Assembly: GCA_030681525.1 (NCBI GenBank)
Contig: JAUXSD010000009.1
Location: forward strand, 1 to 63,773
Length of the DNA: 63,773 nucleotides
Source: Solirubrobacteraceae bacterium
GTDB lineage: Bacteria > Actinomycetota > Thermoleophilia > Solirubrobacterales > Solirubrobacteraceae
Reading direction: 5' to 3'
Shown: piece by piece, positions 1 through 7,731 of the stretch
How the letters are laid out: each line of letters begins with the position of its first letter
Numbering within the stretch: the stretch's first letter is position 1
Translations under genes and position numbers: made by a program
The notes under the pieces: model-generated
Told to the model about the DNA's origin: nothing
The model's input: only the letters and a program-made list of their open reading frames with translations
Databases searched by the model: none

Positions 1-1
1 C

Positions 2-73
2 AACTACGAGCGGGCGCACAAGAACCGCGTCGGCGTCATGAAGGCGACCGATCGCGAGCTGGCCAGCGCGTAG
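2..73 (+). CDS. C-terminal end of an unidentified protein (partial)
   Basis: An open frame enters from the left edge and stops with TAG at 71-73, giving 23 residues ending in MKATDRELASA. The mixed polar composition looks like real protein, and a strong hairpin follows 21 nt later. Too little is visible to name a family. Confidence 0.5.
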   Translation, partial: NYERAHKNRVGVMKATDRELASA

Positions 74-94
74 GACGACCTCAGGTCGATAGAA

Positions 95-120
95 ACGGGC
101 CCGGCACTCGCCGGGCCCGT
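95..120 (+). terminator. Hairpin terminator after the first gene
   Basis: A perfect 11-bp stem, ACGGGCCCGGC with GCCGGGCCCGT, encloses a 4-nt loop and is followed by a short, weakly T-rich stretch (CGTCGTTC). It lies just after the stop of the partial gene, so it probably ends that transcript. There is no long U tract, as is common in high-GC actinobacteria. Confidence 0.6.
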
Positions 121-126
121 CGTCGT

Positions 127-330
127 TCAGGGGCCGCCGGCGCCGCGGGCGGTGACGATGTCGTGCTCGCCGGCCCAGACGCCGACGTCGCGGCGCTCGA
201 TCGCGGCGGCCATGAGCCACGCCGGCGGCGGGGTCGTGCAGCTCGGCGGTCAGGTCGACGACGCTCGTGTCGAAGACGACGAGCTCCCCGACTTGCGCGC
301 GATCCGGCGCCCGCGGCACCCACGGGGGGG
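127..330 (-). pseudogene. Possible frameshifted remnant of a C-terminal coding region
   Basis: Two adjoining minus-strand frames read like one protein broken by an indel. One frame gives GELVVFDTSVVDLTAELHD (about 301 down to 220); the other takes over near 220 with PPPAWLMAAAIERRDVGVW and stops at 127. Both have ordinary protein composition, unlike the Arg-rich shadow frames. An 8-G run sits just upstream, near 324-331. I do not recognise the parent family, and the stretch could be chance in such GC-rich DNA. Confidence 0.3.
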
Positions 331-335
331 GTCGA

Positions 336-1997
336 TCAGCGCAGGCGGGCGCTGGTCACCCCGCGGTCGCGCGCGGTGAGGATGTCGCGGAAGTCGCGTC
401 CGACGCGGACGCGCAGGCTGCGGCCGCGGCGCAGGATGCGCCGGCCGGTCGTCGTCAGCGGGATGCGGACGCTCGTCGTGCCGGCGGCGTACGCGGGGGC
501 GACCGTGCGGGCGAGCACCCGCCCGCGCCCGTCGCGCACGCGCAGCGTCATCAGCCCGGCGCCGGACGTCGTGACGCGGACCAGCACGCGCCGCAACTCC
601 GCCGCCGAGCGGGCGCGCTGGCGCGGCACGCGGACCCGCGCCCGCGCGGGAAGCTGGGGTCCGCCGAACGTCGTGTCGGGCTCGAGCAGCGGGGTGTACG
701 CGGCGGCGGCCACGTAGCCCGCGCTGAAGCCCTCGCCCTCGCCGGTGTAGCGCACGACGCTCAGGGCGCCGAGCGCGAGGTACGACCCGTCCGCACGTGG
801 CACGAGCCCGCCGCGGAAGCCGTTCTGCTCGACACCCGCCCGCGTGTTGGCGATGCCGCCGCCGAAGGCCGGCGAGAGCGTGCCGGCGGCGCCGAGCGCG
901 CCGCTGCGGGTCACCCGCTGCAACTGCAGGCGCGGCTGCGCGGCCGGGGTCGGCTCGAACTGTCGCAGGCCGTACAGGATCGTCGCGCCGTCGGGTGTCG
1001 CGAGCGTCGCCGGCGGGCCGTAGCTGCGATTGAAGCCGCCGAACGACACGAAGCCGCCGGTGCCGTACGACGCATCGATCGCGCCGGCGGGGGTGAAGCG
1101 CACGAGCCGGCCGTCCCCGGTCACATCGATCGCGCCGTCCGAACGCAGGAGCATCCGAAACGCGCCGTCGACCGGCAACGCGGCGAGCTGCCCGCCGTTG
1201 AACGACGGATCCGGCGCTCCCGTCGCCGTCAGGCCGGCGAGGTGCGGTCGACGGTCGCGGATGCCCAGCACGACGATCGCGCCCGACGGTCGCACGACGG
1301 TGCCGTAGCCGCTGGTGGAGACGCCCGCCGGTCCCGACACGAGCGCGTCGCCGAAGCCGGGGTCGCTCGCCCCGGACGCGGCCAGGCGCCGCACGACCCA
1401 CCGCATCGAGGATCCCACGTTGGGGTCGGTGACGATCCCGGGCGAGAGCCGGCCGGTCTGGCCGGTGATCACGATCGACCCGTCCGGTGCGAGGGCGGCC
1501 GGCGCGCAGCCGCCGCCGCACGAGCTCTGCAGGTCGAGCGGGGCGATGCCGCCGGCGCCGAGGCTCGGGTCCAGCCCGCCCGCCGCCGTCAGCCCGACGA
1601 GCACGAACCGCGGCAGCTCGAAGGGGTTCGCGGCCGCGAAGCCGGTCCCGACGACGAGCAGCCGGCCGTCCGGCCGGCGCAGCAGCTGAGCGGGGTTGTA
1701 GCGATCGCCGCCGGGCAGCTCGACGCGCGCGACCCCGCCGCTGCCGAACGACGCGTCGAGCGAGCCGTCGGCGCGCATCTGCACGAGGGTGAGGTCGGCG
1801 CCGGGACCGTAGGCGATCATCACCACGCCGCCGCCGGGCAGGGCGACCGCGGGGCCGGCGCCGCCGGCGTCGACGTTGCGCTCGGGGACCTGCGTCGCGA
1901 CCGAGAACGCGACGCGGCCGGGGGCGACGGCGGCCGCGGCGGGCGCCGTGGCGACGGTGAGGGCGGCCAGACCGGCGAGGGCGAGCGAGCGCAGCAT
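336..1997 (-). CDS. Secreted delta-60 repeat (DUF5122-type) beta-propeller-like protein
   Basis: A 553-residue exported protein. The ATG at 1997 is preceded by AAGGGA and opens a classic signal peptide (MLRSLALAGLAALTVATAP, then AAAA). The body carries repeated blocks of the type LDASFGSGGVARV followed by PDGRLLVVG, the hallmark of delta-60 repeats found in large secreted bacterial proteins. The last ~100 residues form a separate Arg-rich beta domain (RVLVRVTTSGAGLMTLRVRDG). A longer frame upstream is open to 2156, but starting there would bury the signal peptide. The role is probably extracellular or cell-surface; the ligand is unknown. It is transcribed away from the kaiC operon. Confidence 0.75.
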   Translation of the reverse strand: MLRSLALAGLAALTVATAPAAAAVAPGRVAFSVATQVPERNVDAGGAGPAVALPGGGVVMIAYGPGADLTLVQMRADGSLDASFGSGGVARVELPGGDRYNPAQLLRRPDGRLLVVGTGFAAANPFELPRFVLVGLTAAGGLDPSLGAGGIAPLDLQSSCGGGCAPAALAPDGSIVITGQTGRLSPGIVTDPNVGSSMRWVVRRLAASGASDPGFGDALVSGPAGVSTSGYGTVVRPSGAIVVLGIRDRRPHLAGLTATGAPDPSFNGGQLAALPVDGAFRMLLRSDGAIDVTGDGRLVRFTPAGAIDASYGTGGFVSFGGFNRSYGPPATLATPDGATILYGLRQFEPTPAAQPRLQLQRVTRSGALGAAGTLSPAFGGGIANTRAGVEQNGFRGGLVPRADGSYLALGALSVVRYTGEGEGFSAGYVAAAAYTPLLEPDTTFGGPQLPARARVRVPRQRARSAAELRRVLVRVTTSGAGLMTLRVRDGRGRVLARTVAPAYAAGTTSVRIPLTTTGRRILRRGRSLRVRVGRDFRDILTARDRGVTSARLR

Positions 1998-2186
1998 GTT
2001 CCCTTCAACGGCGGACAGAGCGCGAAGTACCGCTGCCGTGCCGCGTTCGACGAACGGATGAGCCGCCGAGCTCGCCGCGGCCGCTTCCGCCTCGACCGGC
2101 GGGTTACAGAGATCGCGGCCAGATGCCGACAAGCTTCGTATGACCACGCCCACCACGATTTCGGACCGCGCGAATCGACGCGCGGT

Positions 2187-3962
2187 GTGTTAGGCGCAGC
2201 CGCGCCGGCCCCTTCGAGCGGCGGACGCTCGCAGCCGGCACCGACAGAGCTTCCCAAGGCGCCCACCGGGATCAGCGGCCTCGACGAGGTCACGGGCGGC
2301 GGGCTGCCACGCGGCCGGCCCACGCTCGTGTGCGGGCCCGCCGGGTGCGGCAAGACGCTCCTCGCGATGGAGTTCCTCGTCCGCGGGATCGTCGAGTTCG
2401 ACGAGCCCGGCGTGTTCGTCGCATTCGAGGAGTCCGCCGAGGACCTCGCTGCCAACGTCGCCTCGCTCGGGTTCGACCTGAGGCAGCTCGAGTCCGCCGG
2501 GGCGCTCGTGATCGATCACGTCGACGTCGCGGACGGCGTCGTGCAGGAGAGCGGGGACTGGGATCTGGACGGCCTGTTCCTGCGCCTCGGCGCCGCGATC
2601 GACGAGGTCGGCGCAACGCGCGTCGTCATCGACACGATCGAAACGCTGTTCGGGGCGTTCACGAACACCGCGCTGCTGCGCGCGGAACTGCGCCGCCTGT
2701 TCGGCTGGCTGAAGGACCGCGGCGTCACCGCGGTGATCACCGGCGAACGCGGCGACGGCAAGCTGACGCGCTACGGCATCGAGGAGTACGTCTCCGACTG
2801 CGTCATCGTGCTCGACCACCGGGTGACCGCGCAGACCTCCACGCGCCGGCTGCGGATCCTCAAGTACCGCGGCTCGCTGCACGGCACGAACGAGTACCCG
2901 TTCCTCATCGGCGCGAGCGGCATCTCGGTCCTGCCGATCACCTCGCTGGGGTTGCGCAACCACGTCTCGAAGGAGCGCATGTCGACCGGCGTGCCGCGCC
3001 TGGACGCGATGCTCGGCGACGGCGGCTACTTCAAGGGCAGCACCGTGCTCGTCAACGGCACGGCGGGCACCGGCAAATCGACCCTCGCGGCGCAGTTCTG
3101 CGACGCCACGTGCCGCCGCGGGGAGCGCGCGCTGTACTTCGCCTTCGAGGAGTCCGAGGCCGAGATCGTGCGCAACATGTGCTCGGTCGGCATCAACCTC
3201 CAGGACCCCGTCGACGCCGGCCTGCTGCGCTTCGAGTGCTTTCGCCCGAGCGTGCTCGGGCTCGAGGGCCACCTGTTCGCCATGCAGCGCTCGGTCATCG
3301 AGTTCGATCCCTCGGTCGTCATCATGGACCCCGTCTCGGACCTGCTGCGGATCGGCACGGGCGCCGACGTCTCGGCGATGCTCACGCGCCAGGTCGACTT
3401 CCTCAAGGCGCGGGGCGTCACCGCGCTGTTCACGAGCCTGAACTCCGAGGCGAACCCCGGCGAGGCCGACCAGCAGATCGCGTCGCTGGTCGACTCGTGG
3501 CTGCTCGTCAAGACGATGGAGGGCAACGGCGAGCTCAACCGGCTGCTGTACGTGCTGAAGTCGCGCGGGACCGCGCACTCCAACCAGATCCGCGAGTTCG
3601 TGCTCACGAGCCAGGGCATCGAGCTCGCCGACGTCTACGTCGGTCCGCAGGGCGTGCTCACCGGCTCTGCGCGCCAGGCCCAGGAGGCGCTCGAGCGCGC
3701 CGACGGCACCGCGCGCCTGGAGGACCTCGAGCAGCGGCGCACGAACCTCCAGCGCCGGCGCGAGGCCGTGGTGGCACGGACTGCCGCGCTGTGGCGCGAG
3801 TTCGAGGACGAGGCGGACGTCGTCGGGCAGTTGCTGAGCCACGGCTCTACCGGCGCCGAGGATCGCGCCGGACAGCGTGCCGAGCAGGGGCGGCTGCGTG
3901 GGGCCGACGCCGCCGAGCCCGCCCACGGGACCGGCGCGCCCGATCGGGGCGCCGCTCCGTGA
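2187..3962 (+). CDS. kaiC: KaiC-type two-domain RecA-like ATPase/kinase
   Basis: About 591 residues with tandem KaiC domains. CI has Walker A GPAGCGKT (residues 50-57), the catalytic glutamate pair in AFEES and Walker B VVIDTIETLF. CII has GTAGTGKST, AFEESEAEI and VVIMDPVSDLL. Alignment by eye to cyanobacterial KaiC puts the S431-T432 phosphorylation dyad at Ala-Ser here (codons 3480-3485, motif QIASLVD), so only the second phosphosite is kept, as Ser. The charged C-terminal tail is longer than the usual peptide. The start is uncertain: GTG 2187 is used, ATG 2058 is in frame but gives an Arg-rich leader. It overlaps the next gene by GTGA. No kaiA is visible. Confidence 0.88.
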   Translation: MLGAAAPAPSSGGRSQPAPTELPKAPTGISGLDEVTGGGLPRGRPTLVCGPAGCGKTLLAMEFLVRGIVEFDEPGVFVAFEESAEDLAANVASLGFDLRQLESAGALVIDHVDVADGVVQESGDWDLDGLFLRLGAAIDEVGATRVVIDTIETLFGAFTNTALLRAELRRLFGWLKDRGVTAVITGERGDGKLTRYGIEEYVSDCVIVLDHRVTAQTSTRRLRILKYRGSLHGTNEYPFLIGASGISVLPITSLGLRNHVSKERMSTGVPRLDAMLGDGGYFKGSTVLVNGTAGTGKSTLAAQFCDATCRRGERALYFAFEESEAEIVRNMCSVGINLQDPVDAGLLRFECFRPSVLGLEGHLFAMQRSVIEFDPSVVIMDPVSDLLRIGTGADVSAMLTRQVDFLKARGVTALFTSLNSEANPGEADQQIASLVDSWLLVKTMEGNGELNRLLYVLKSRGTAHSNQIREFVLTSQGIELADVYVGPQGVLTGSARQAQEALERADGTARLEDLEQRRTNLQRRREAVVARTAALWREFEDEADVVGQLLSHGSTGAEDRAGQRAEQGRLRGADAAEPAHGTGAPDRGAAP

Positions 3963-4288
3963 CCGCCGCGGCCCCGCATGCCGACTACGGCACAGCCCCG
4001 CAGACCGACGTCTGGCGGCTGTGTCTGTACGTCGCGGGGCAATCACCGCGATCGCTGCGCGCCTTCGTGAACCTCAAGGATCTCTGCGACGAGCATCTCG
4101 CGGGCCGCTACGAGATAGAGGTCATCGACCTGGTCGAGCGGCCGGCGCTCGCCCGCAGCGACGACATCCTCGCGATCCCGACGCTCGTGCGCCGCAGCCC
4201 GGCGCCGGTGCGGAAGATCATCGGCGACCTCTCGGACGGCGAACGGGTCCTCGCCGGCCTGCATCTTCAGCCGGCGCCCGTCCGATGA
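3959..4288 (+). CDS. kaiB: KaiB, canonical type
   Basis: A 109-residue KaiB with the thioredoxin-like fold signature: WRLCLYVAGQSPRSLRAF, then EVIDLVERPALA, then ILAIPTLVRRSPAPVRKIIG and DLSDGERVLAGL. These match the family's LYVAG..P.S and ATPTL..PPVR.IIGDLS blocks. In the known clock, KaiB switches fold to bind phosphorylated KaiC. The GTG start overlaps the kaiC stop (GTGA), so translation is probably coupled and the products made in fixed ratio. The length is normal for the family. Confidence 0.9.
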   Translation: MTAAAPHADYGTAPQTDVWRLCLYVAGQSPRSLRAFVNLKDLCDEHLAGRYEIEVIDLVERPALARSDDILAIPTLVRRSPAPVRKIIGDLSDGERVLAGLHLQPAPVR

Positions 4289-4650
4289 TCACCCCCTTCG
4301 CGGCCCCGCCAGACCTGCCCGGCGGCGAGCCGTACCGTCTGACGCTCTTCGTCAACGGCGCCTCCGACCTCTCGGCGCGGGCGATCGATGCGGTCACGCG
4401 GATGTGCGACGTGCACCTCAACGGGCGCTGCCACCTCACCGTCGTCGACGTTCACGACCAGCCCGATGCCGCCCTGCGCAGCCACGTGCGGGTCGTCCCG
4501 ACGCTGGTCAGGACGAGCCCGCTGCCCGTCCGCCGGCTCGCGGGCGATCTCTCGCAGACCGATCGCGTGCTCGCGATGATGCTGCCCGCGGCGTGCCTGC
4601 CATGTGACGATCCGGCGTTGCTCGGCGACGCCACAGCGGCGACACCGTGA
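4285..4650 (+). CDS. Second, divergent KaiB-like protein
   Basis: A 121-residue paralogue of its neighbour. It keeps YRLTLFVNGASDLSARAI, LTVVDVHDQPDAAL, VVPTLVRTSPLPVRRLAG and DLSQTDRVL, but has lost the LYVAG block and the invariant IIGDLSD spelling, and adds a Cys-containing C-terminal tail. ATG 4285 overlaps the kaiB stop (ATGA). It may compete with KaiB for KaiC or carry the signal to the downstream cyclic-di-GMP enzyme; both are inference. Confidence 0.78.
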   Translation: MITPFAAPPDLPGGEPYRLTLFVNGASDLSARAIDAVTRMCDVHLNGRCHLTVVDVHDQPDAALRSHVRVVPTLVRTSPLPVRRLAGDLSQTDRVLAMMLPAACLPCDDPALLGDATAATP

Positions 4651-6572
4651 CCGACCACGCGGACGCGCTGGCGCGAGTGGCGGAGGCCGAGGACACGCTG
4701 CGCGCGATCGCTGCCGGGGAGGTCGACGCGTTCGTCGTGTCCGACGACGCCCGCGGCAGCCGCATCTTCACGCTCTCGACGGCCGACCGGCCCTACCGGA
4801 TGTTCGTCGAGAACATGCGCGACGGTGCGGCGACCCTGTCGGCGAGCGGGCTGATCCTGTTCGCGAACAGGCGCCTGTCGGAGTTGCTGTCGTGCCCGCG
4901 GGAGGCGATCGTCGGCTCACCGCTGACGGCCTTCCTCGCGGACGACAGCCAGCGCGATCTCGCGCACATCCGCGGCCCGGGCGGGCAGGGCGCCACGGCC
5001 GAGCTGGAGCTCCTCGGCGCCGACGGTGTGCGCGTGCCGGTGCAGGTCGGCAGCTCGCCGCTGTCGGTCGACGGCGCCGAGCTGCTGTGCCTGACCTTCA
5101 CCGATCTCAGCGCGCACAAGGCCAAGGATCGGGAGATCAGCCGGCTGGGCCGTGCCCAGGGTGAGCGGATGGCGCAGCTGCAGGCCGCGCAGGAGGCGCT
5201 CACGGCGCAGGCGACGCACGACGCGCTGACCGGACTGCCGAACCGCGAGCTGCTCGTCGAGCGCATCGACGAGGCGATGGAGCGCTGCCGGCGCTCGCGC
5301 AAGTTCATGGCGCTGCTGTTCATCGACCTCGACCGCTTCAAGCAGGTCAACGACAACCACGGGCACGCGGCGGGCGATGTCGCCCTGCGCAGCGTCGCCG
5401 ACAAGCTCGTGGCCGTCCTGCGCCCGATGGACACGGTGGCGCGCATCGGCGGTGACGAGTTCGTCGTGCTCGCGCCCGAGATCGAGAACCAGCTCCATGC
5501 CGTCGACCTGGGCAGCCGGCTGCTCGCCGAGCTCGGCCGGCGCGTCGGCGGCGGGACGCGCGACGAGGAGCGCGTCGCCGCCAGCATCGGAATCTCCGTG
5601 TCGGCGGGCGGTCGCGGCACCGCCGAGACGCTGCTCAAGGAGGCCGACACCGCGATGTACGAGGCCAAGTCGCTCGGCGGCCGCCGCGTCGCGGTGTTCG
5701 ACGCGGCGCTCGGCCTGCAGGTGCGCCAGCGGTCTGCCGCGCGGCTTGTCCTGCAGTCGGCGCTCGACGACGAGCGCATCGTCGCCCACTACCAGCCGAT
5801 CATCGACCTCGCGAGCGGAGCGGTCGCGGGGTTCGAGGCGCTGGCGCGGATCCAGGCCGACGACGGCTCGATCACCCCGCCGTCGGCCTTCATCCCGGCC
5901 GCCGAGGAGAGCGGGCTCGTGGTACCGCTGGGCGCGCAGGTGCTGCGCATCGCACTCGAGGCGGCGGCTCGGTGGCCGACGACCGGCGTCACCGGACCGC
6001 TGAACCTCGCCGTGAACCTCTCGTCGCGGCAGTTCGAGTCCGGCGACCTGCCGACGCTGATCGCCGACGAGCTCGCCCGCTGCAGCGTCAGCGCCGGCTG
6101 CCTGCACCTCGAGCTCACCGAAACCGCGGTCATGGACCTGCACGTCGATCTGCTCGACCAGCTGCACCGCATCGCGGCCCTGGGCGTCCAGATCGGTCTT
6201 GACGATTTCGGCACCGGATACGCCTCGCTCACGCACCTGCGGCGCCTTCCGCTGACGTTCGTCAAGATCGACCAGTCGTTCATCCAGGGTCTCGGCGTCG
6301 ATCACGAGGACGAACGGATCGTCGCCGCCGTCGTCGACCTCGCCGCCAACCTCGGCCTGCGCTCGATCGCCGAGGGCGTCGAGACGACCGACCAGCTCCG
6401 GCGCCTGCGCGAGCTCGGCTGCGACCAGGCGCAGGGGTATCTGTTCGACCATCCGCTGGCGCCCGGGGACGTCCCGGAGGCGATCGAGCGCCGTGCTACG
6501 CCACCACCACGTCGGCCGCCCCCCGCCAGGCCGCCAGCCGCTCGAGCGCCCGCAGCACCGCCCGGTCGCTAG
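4647..6572 (+). CDS. PAS-GGDEF-EAL cyclic-di-GMP synthase/phosphodiesterase
   Basis: 641 residues, no membrane segment. A PAS-like sensor (about 45-155) and a short coiled coil lead into a diguanylate cyclase domain with intact GGDEF (268-272) and an intact product-inhibition site RPMD (259-262), five residues upstream as expected. The EAL domain keeps EAL (397-399), ELTET, DDFGTGYASL, VKID and EGVET, so phosphodiesterase activity is likely. Both activities may coexist and be gated by the PAS domain. The GTG start overlaps the preceding kaiB-like stop (GTGA), making this the fourth coupled cistron of the Kai operon. The Pro/Ala-rich tail overlaps the convergent gene by 77 nt. Confidence 0.9.
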   Translation: MTDHADALARVAEAEDTLRAIAAGEVDAFVVSDDARGSRIFTLSTADRPYRMFVENMRDGAATLSASGLILFANRRLSELLSCPREAIVGSPLTAFLADDSQRDLAHIRGPGGQGATAELELLGADGVRVPVQVGSSPLSVDGAELLCLTFTDLSAHKAKDREISRLGRAQGERMAQLQAAQEALTAQATHDALTGLPNRELLVERIDEAMERCRRSRKFMALLFIDLDRFKQVNDNHGHAAGDVALRSVADKLVAVLRPMDTVARIGGDEFVVLAPEIENQLHAVDLGSRLLAELGRRVGGGTRDEERVAASIGISVSAGGRGTAETLLKEADTAMYEAKSLGGRRVAVFDAALGLQVRQRSAARLVLQSALDDERIVAHYQPIIDLASGAVAGFEALARIQADDGSITPPSAFIPAAEESGLVVPLGAQVLRIALEAAARWPTTGVTGPLNLAVNLSSRQFESGDLPTLIADELARCSVSAGCLHLELTETAVMDLHVDLLDQLHRIAALGVQIGLDDFGTGYASLTHLRRLPLTFVKIDQSFIQGLGVDHEDERIVAAVVDLAANLGLRSIAEGVETTDQLRRLRELGCDQAQGYLFDHPLAPGDVPEAIERRATPPPRRPPPARPPAARAPAAPPGR

Positions 6573-7731
6573 CCGGCGTCCGCCGCACCCCGTCCTCGCG
6601 ATGGAGCGCGAGCACGCGCAGGACGCCCGCGGCGCGGTCGAGCACGAGGTCCGCGCGGGCCACGAGCCGCTCGCGGTGCAGGATCGGCAGCACGTAGTAC
6701 CCCCAGCGCCGCTGGGGCGCCGGGACGTAGATCTCCAGGCGGTGCTCGAACCCGAACAGCTCGGCGGTGCGGGCGCGATCGCACAGCAGGTTGTCGAACG
6801 GCGACAGCGCGGTGGTGCGGCAGCCCGGCGCCAGGTCCGGCAGGCGCTCGAGATCGTCGACGGCGGCGAACCACTCGCCGCGCAGACCGCCGACGGCGAC
6901 CCGCTCGAGCCGTCCCTCCGCGACGAGCGCGGCGAGCGTCGCCGGCAGATGCGCGTAGCGGCGGCGCAGGAAGTGCGCGCGCACGTGGCCCGCCCGGGCG
7001 ACGCCGAGCATCCGCACGGCGCGCAGCGCCGCCTCGCGCTCGGCGCTCGCGTCGTCGAGGTCGGCGGCCTCCGCGGCGGCCGCCACGCCCTCGGGCAGGC
7101 AGCGCTCGAAGACGTCCCAGAGCCGCTCGGTCCCGCCGATCCGGCCCGCCACGCCGATCCGGCCGCACATCCACAGCAGGTGCAGCAGGCGCCCGATCGT
7201 CTGGCGCGCCGAGACCTCGCCGGTCCACCAGCCGTGGCGCCACGGCTCGGCCGAGCGGTCCTCGAGGTCGCGCGCGCGCAGCGGCCCGCGCTCGCGCAAC
7301 TCGTCGACGAGCTCCTCGGCGAACCCGGCGTTGGCGGCGAGGAACTCGCGGGCTCGCGCGGCACCCGGCGACGGCGCGCGCAGCCACGTGCGCATCGCCC
7401 AGCGGTGCAGCGGCAGGTCCGCGGTGGCGACGAGCGAGGCCTCGTGCGCCCACGCGTCGAACAGCCGGCGCTGCTCGTAGGCGGCCTGCTCCAGCGCCTC
7501 GTCGCGCAGCGGTCCCATCCGGGCGAACAGCACGAGCAGCGGGCTGCGCGCGACCGCGCTGACCGGATCGAGCTGCAGGCAGCCGATCCGCTGCGCGACG
7601 TCCGCCACCGTGGCCGGCCCGCGCGGTGGGTGGGCACGGTCACCACGCGGTGGCGCGGCGGCCAGTCCCTGCGCATGCAGGGCGAGCCGCCGCGCGTGCG
7701 CGACCGTCAGTGTGCGCGTCGCCGGCGTCAG
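6496..7731 (-). CDS. AlkZ/YcaQ-like winged-helix protein, possible crosslink-repair DNA glycosylase
   Basis: About 411 residues of the HTH_42 family that includes bacterial AlkZ and E. coli YcaQ, which unhook interstrand crosslinks. Recognised by VADVAQRIGCLQLDPVSAVARS near the N-terminus, LFDAWAHEASLV, LRPTW-like basic segments and the C-terminal LSPFDNLLCDRART block. The start is ambiguous. The family N-terminus (LTVAHARRLALHAQGL) would follow a CTG at 7731 that overlaps the upstream stop (CTGA); ATG 7815 would overlap that gene by 88 nt, and GTG 7608 would cut off conserved sequence. Confidence 0.7.
   Translation of the reverse strand: MTPATRTLTVAHARRLALHAQGLAAAPPRGDRAHPPRGPATVADVAQRIGCLQLDPVSAVARSPLLVLFARMGPLRDEALEQAAYEQRRLFDAWAHEASLVATADLPLHRWAMRTWLRAPSPGAARAREFLAANAGFAEELVDELRERGPLRARDLEDRSAEPWRHGWWTGEVSARQTIGRLLHLLWMCGRIGVAGRIGGTERLWDVFERCLPEGVAAAAEAADLDDASAEREAALRAVRMLGVARAGHVRAHFLRRRYAHLPATLAALVAEGRLERVAVGGLRGEWFAAVDDLERLPDLAPGCRTTALSPFDNLLCDRARTAELFGFEHRLEIYVPAPQRRWGYYVLPILHRERLVARADLVLDRAAGVLRVLALHREDGVRRTPASDRAVLRALERLAAWRGAADVVVA

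Noticed and set aside
2139-2192. Short frame MTTPTTISDRANRRAVC ahead of kaiC as the true N-terminus or a leader peptide
   Set aside because: It ends at a TAG within the likely kaiC start region, has no ribosome site, and the -10-like TATGAC overlaps its ATG; not supported enough to call.
2190-4046. 618-residue open frame antisense to kaiC
   Set aside because: Composition is His/Arg/Asp/Gly-rich with no motif, typical of the antisense frame of GC-rich coding DNA; the plus strand has complete KaiC motifs.
4917-7676. 919-residue minus-strand frame
   Set aside because: Low-complexity Arg/Ser/Ala sequence antisense to the GGDEF-EAL gene and out of frame with the real AlkZ-like gene.
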